DNA of 9,647 nt, from NCBI GenBank assembly GCA_022712235.1, contig JALAGW010000347.1, forward strand, positions 1 through 9,647, read 5' to 3'. The stretch is from Brevundimonas sp. GTDB lineage: Bacteria > Pseudomonadota > Alphaproteobacteria > Caulobacterales > Caulobacteraceae. This document shows positions 7,714 to 9,647 of this stretch, one piece after another. Below the pieces are notes generated by a model. That model was not told the DNA's origin. It ran no database searches and was given only the letters and a program-made list of their open reading frames with translations. Position 1 is the stretch's first letter, and each line of letters opens with the position of its first letter. A program made the translations under genes and the position numbers.

Positions 7714-7733
7714 CATCGCGCTCCTGAGCGATG
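7714..7733 (+). repeat. small hairpin after the receptor stop codon
   Basis: CATCGC (7714-7719) pairs with GCGATG (7728-7733), and the stem can be extended by CTC/GAG if a 2-base bulge is allowed. It lies between the stop codon and the main terminator and may help stabilise the 3' end of the mRNA. No T-run follows it directly. Confidence 0.35.
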
Positions 7734-7738
7734 ACTTC

Positions 7739-7772
7739 GGCGCCGGCGATCAGATCGCCGGCGCCTTTTTTT
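7739..7772 (+). terminator. strong intrinsic terminator of the receptor gene
   Basis: A perfect 12-bp GC-rich stem has arms at 7739-7750 and 7754-7765, closed by a 3-base CAG loop and followed directly by seven T residues (7766-7772). It lies 35 bases after the receptor stop. The convergent DUF1190 gene ends only 27 bases further on. On the minus strand the stem is the same but no T-run follows, so it should work mainly for the receptor transcript. Confidence 0.95.
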
Positions 7773-7798
7773 GTCGAGCGATGGACCTGCGACCGGGC

Positions 7799-8416
7799 TT
7801 AACCGCCGTAGCCGCGCCCGCCGCCGCCGAAGCCGCCGCGCGAGACGACCGTGGTGCGGCTCTGCACCCGACTGGGAGCCTGACGCGCCACGTCGCCATG
7901 CTCACGGCCGTTGGTCAGGATCTTGCCCGTGCGATAGTCGCGATAGGCGTAACCGCCGCCGTAGCCGTTGGAATACTGGCCGTCGCGGTCGCGATACATC
8001 GGGCCGCCGCCGCTATAACGCCCACCATCCAGCATCCGGCCGATGATGAAGCCGGTCAGCAGCGGGGTGAAGAAGGAGCCGCCGCTGGTCTGGTGCGGCT
8101 GGCACTGGGCGGCGCCCCACTGTTCCTCGCAAGCGGATTGGCTGGCGTAGCGCGGCGCCGTCTCCTCGGCCTGCTTCCTCGCCTCGGCCTGGGCGGCGTC
8201 GCACTCCGCGTCCGCGATGTCGTTGGCGGCGCGGCATTCTTCCAGCGAAGTATAGACTTGTACCGGCTCAGGCTCGGGCGCCGAGACGCGCTGAGGCGAG
8301 CCGCAGGCGGCCAGGGAGAAGCTGGCCGTGGCCATCAAGCTGCTGACGTGCAGGACGCGCGAGCGCTTCATCCGGCGCATGGTCCTGGTTTGAGGGAGGT
8401 CCTTGGGATCGGTCAT
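7799..8416 (-). CDS. yjfM: DUF1190 (YgiB/YjfM family) lipoprotein
   Basis: This predicted envelope lipoprotein of the YgiB/YjfM family has no established biochemical role. A hydrophobic segment ends in the lipobox LAAC with lipid-accepting C38. Next come the family's cysteine-rich block (C61, C72, C96, C105; QAEETAPRYASQSAC), the GGSFFTPLLTGFIIGRML segment and a Gly/Tyr/Arg-rich tail ending near TTVVSRGGFG, as in E. coli YgiB. The start is uncertain. The ATG at 8416 gives 205 residues. A GTG at 8425 would overlap the upstream stop as GTGA. ATGs at 8380 or 8371 give a shorter, more typical signal peptide (MRRMKRSR or MKRSR), which suits a lipoprotein better. The open frame continues upstream to 8737, but that part is a shadow of the DUF350 gene. 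It is the last gene of the cluster. Confidence 0.85.
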   Translation of the reverse strand: MTDPKDLPQTRTMRRMKRSRVLHVSSLMATASFSLAACGSPQRVSAPEPEPVQVYTSLEECRAANDIADAECDAAQAEARKQAEETAPRYASQSACEEQWGAAQCQPHQTSGGSFFTPLLTGFIIGRMLDGGRYSGGGPMYRDRDGQYSNGYGGGYAYRDYRTGKILTNGREHGDVARQAPSRVQSRTTVVSRGGFGGGGRGYGG

Positions 8417-8421
8417 GGCGC

Positions 8422-8835
8422 TCACGCCGTCATGCAGGCGGCGTTCAGCAGCCCGACGCAGATGGAGATGGCGGCCAGATAGACCGCCGCCGCGATCTCG
8501 CCCGCCTCGATGCGGACGACCAGGTTGCGGAAGGCCAGGCGGCTGATGGTGACGAAGACCAGGATCTGGATGACGCCGGCCAGCAGGGCCCAGGCGGCGA
8601 ACTCCATCAGGCTGACGGTGTGCGACAGGGCCGAGGCCAGAGGCAAGACATAGCCGATCAGCGCGCCCCCCAGAGCAATGGCGGCGGCGGTGTTGCCTTC
8701 GCGGATCAGCGTATGCTCGTGATAGGGCGTGACCCACTGGTAGATCAACTTGAACGCCAGGGTGAAGGCCCCGGCCATAGCGAAGGCGATCAGGAAGGCG
8801 ATTGCGCCCTGCTGAAACGTGAACCAGTCGAACAT
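8422..8835 (-). CDS. yjfL: DUF350 (UPF0719/YjfL family) inner-membrane protein
   Basis: This small integral membrane protein of 137 residues has four predicted helices at roughly 8-32, 48-70, 77-100 and 112-132. Helix 1 is followed by the family signature TPYHEHTLIREGNTAAA (36-52) and GYVLPLASA. The C-terminus NAACMTA closely matches the NAACMTW ending that I recall for E. coli YjfL. Its function is unknown; in other genomes it travels with DUF2491, DUF1190 and glutathionylspermidine-synthase-like proteins. GGGGAGA lies 8 bases before the ATG at 8835. It starts 23 bases after the DUF2491 gene stops and its stop is adjacent to or overlaps the DUF1190 start region, so the three genes form one operon. 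Confidence 0.9.
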   Translation of the reverse strand: MFDWFTFQQGAIAFLIAFAMAGAFTLAFKLIYQWVTPYHEHTLIREGNTAAAIALGGALIGYVLPLASALSHTVSLMEFAAWALLAGVIQILVFVTISRLAFRNLVVRIEAGEIAAAVYLAAISICVGLLNAACMTA

Positions 8836-8858
8836 ATCTTGCGTCTCCCCAGGCGCCG

Positions 8859-9506
8859 TCAGGCGCGAAACTCGGCCATTTCCAGCGGAATGCCGATCAT
8901 GATTTCGTGCGTCGTCTCGCCGCCCTCGGGCTGCTGCTCCAGGGCGATCATCAGTTCGCGTCCGCCCGCCAGATCACGGCCGTACAGCATGCAGGTCTGG
9001 AAGATCCTGGCATAGGGCGTGGTCGCCGCACGGTCGTCCCAGACGGTCTCCCACAGCGTGACGGGCGGCTGGATGGCGTCGCTTTCCGAGAACCAGAAAC
9101 GCGGATAGTCGGGCAGGTCCTCGGCCGCGCCGTGAAACACCGGCGCCGACAGCCGGTCGCGCCAGATGCGGCGTTCGCGCTCGCCCGGCGGATAGGCCGA
9201 GGTCCAGGGCACGAACAGGCTGAAGTCATAGCTTTCCGACCCGGCCTCGTCGTCGCTCATGGCCTGAAGCATGACGTGGTCGTCGGTGTAAAAGCGGTGG
9301 ACGTATTGCCCGCCGTCCAGCGACACCAGCCCTTGAGCCGTGATGTCCAGGACATCACGATCCAGCGCGAAGCGGGTCTCATCGCCCAGCCGACGCCAGG
9401 CCAGCGGGTCCAGCGCCACGGTGCGGCCCACAGTGATGTTGCGCACCGTCGCCAGGCGCGCTTCCGGCGCCGCCCGCTCGTTTCGTCCGAAAAGCTTCCT
9501 GAACAT
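8859..9506 (-). CDS. yjfK: DUF2491 (YjfK family) protein
   Basis: This 215-residue protein has no signal peptide or membrane helix and is probably cytoplasmic; its biochemical role is unknown. It starts with the basic MFRKLFGR and contains a tyrosine/aspartate-rich centre (GGQYVHRFYTDDHVMLQAM, 65-83), FVPWTSAYPP (98-107), RFWFS (136-140) and a C-terminal EIMIGIPLEM. This pattern and its place directly before a DUF350 and a DUF1190 gene match yjfK of E. coli. The ATG at 9506 has no clear Shine-Dalgarno sequence, so translation may be weak or the transcript nearly leaderless. It is the first gene of the minus-strand operon, because the 141 bases upstream hold no gene on that strand. Confidence 0.83.
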   Translation of the reverse strand: MFRKLFGRNERAAPEARLATVRNITVGRTVALDPLAWRRLGDETRFALDRDVLDITAQGLVSLDGGQYVHRFYTDDHVMLQAMSDDEAGSESYDFSLFVPWTSAYPPGERERRIWRDRLSAPVFHGAAEDLPDYPRFWFSESDAIQPPVTLWETVWDDRAATTPYARIFQTCMLYGRDLAGGRELMIALEQQPEGGETTHEIMIGIPLEMAEFRA

Positions 9507-9585
9507 GGGCGACTATCTAGGCCCGTCGCCGGCCGACGGCGAGCGAACAGAGGCGGTGCGACCGAATGATGCAGATCATGGTCTG

Positions 9586-9614
9586 AAATTCCGTCCTGCA
9601 TTGCTCGATGTCAA
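9586..9614 (-). promoter_or_regulatory. possible promoter of the yjfKLM-like operon
   Basis: A perfect TTGACA -35 hexamer on the minus strand (9609-9614) is followed after 17 bases by GAATTT (9586-9591), a poor -10. It is the only good -35 upstream of the DUF2491 gene and would give a leader of about 70 bases. The weak -10 keeps confidence modest. Confidence 0.4.
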
Positions 9615-9619
9615 GCGTT

Positions 9620-9637
9620 CATGTTACGCGTTACATG
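9620..9637. promoter_or_regulatory. 18-base near-palindrome, possible operator
   Basis: CATGTTACGCGTTACATG is symmetric apart from one T/T pair on each side of the central ACGCGT. Another CATG follows at 9641-9644. It sits 5 bases upstream of the candidate -35, in an AT-richer patch. Its size and symmetry fit a dimeric regulator such as a TetR-type repressor, possibly for a divergent gene beyond the right edge. Confidence 0.4.
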
Positions 9638-9647
9638 AAACATGACC

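Noticed and set aside
5305..7716. An 803-residue open frame on the minus strand opposite the receptor
   Set aside because: The receptor on the other strand has a signal peptide, TonB box, plug and barrel end. The antisense translation is low-complexity Val/Gly/Arg/Ala-rich and has no recognisable domain.
7616..8482. A 288-residue plus-strand frame opposite the DUF1190 gene
   Set aside because: It starts inside the receptor gene, passes through the strong terminator and is antisense to a recognised lipoprotein gene.
8417..8737. N-terminal extension of the DUF1190 protein to 312 residues
   Set aside because: The extra part overlaps the DUF350 gene in another frame and reads as Arg/Gly/Pro-rich shadow sequence, while the lipoprotein signal lies at the proposed start.

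Overview
The window looks like chromosomal DNA from a high-GC alphaproteobacterium of the Caulobacterales, most likely Brevundimonas or a relative. The basis is the strong GC bias, the TonB-dependent receptor of the Xanthomonas/Caulobacter type, the uronate genes next to that receptor, and GANTC sites (the CcrM methylation motif) in the intergenic region. The genus is an inference. All six genes are intact, and none of them shows signs of a mobile element.

Left part (113-4497, minus strand): a tight three-gene hexuronate operon read right to left. It encodes uronate isomerase (uxaC), a fructuronate reductase-type dehydrogenase (uxuB-like) and altronate dehydratase (uxaA). The first two genes overlap by 4 bases as GTGA, and the third starts 3 bases after the second stops. 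Together they would turn glucuronate or galacturonate into 2-keto-3-deoxygluconate. The set is mixed, however: the reductase resembles the glucuronate branch and the dehydratase the galacturonate branch.

Middle (4498-4842): a 345-base divergent control region. It holds two LacI-type operator-like sites that share an 11-base direct repeat, with possible promoters in both directions. To its right a 953-residue TonB-dependent receptor runs on the plus strand (4843-7704) and ends at a very strong intrinsic terminator (7739-7772). The simplest reading is one regulon: an outer-membrane importer for a uronate-containing sugar and the enzymes that break it down, both controlled by a sugar-responsive LacI-family repressor encoded elsewhere.

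Right part (7799-9506, minus strand, convergent with the receptor): a second three-gene operon encoding a DUF2491 protein, a four-helix DUF350 membrane protein and a DUF1190 lipoprotein. Their order matches yjfK-yjfL-yjfM of Escherichia coli, an envelope-associated module of unknown biochemical role. The glutathionylspermidine-synthase-like gene (yjfC) that follows in E. coli is absent, and no PspA-like yjfJ lies directly upstream in the visible sequence. The last 141 bases hold a possible promoter and an 18-base near-palindrome that may be an operator.

I see no RNA genes, CRISPR arrays, insertion sequences or phage genes. The most interesting material is the shared control region, the mixed uronate pathway, and the reduced yjfKLM module. 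None of these amounts to a clearly new system from this sequence alone.
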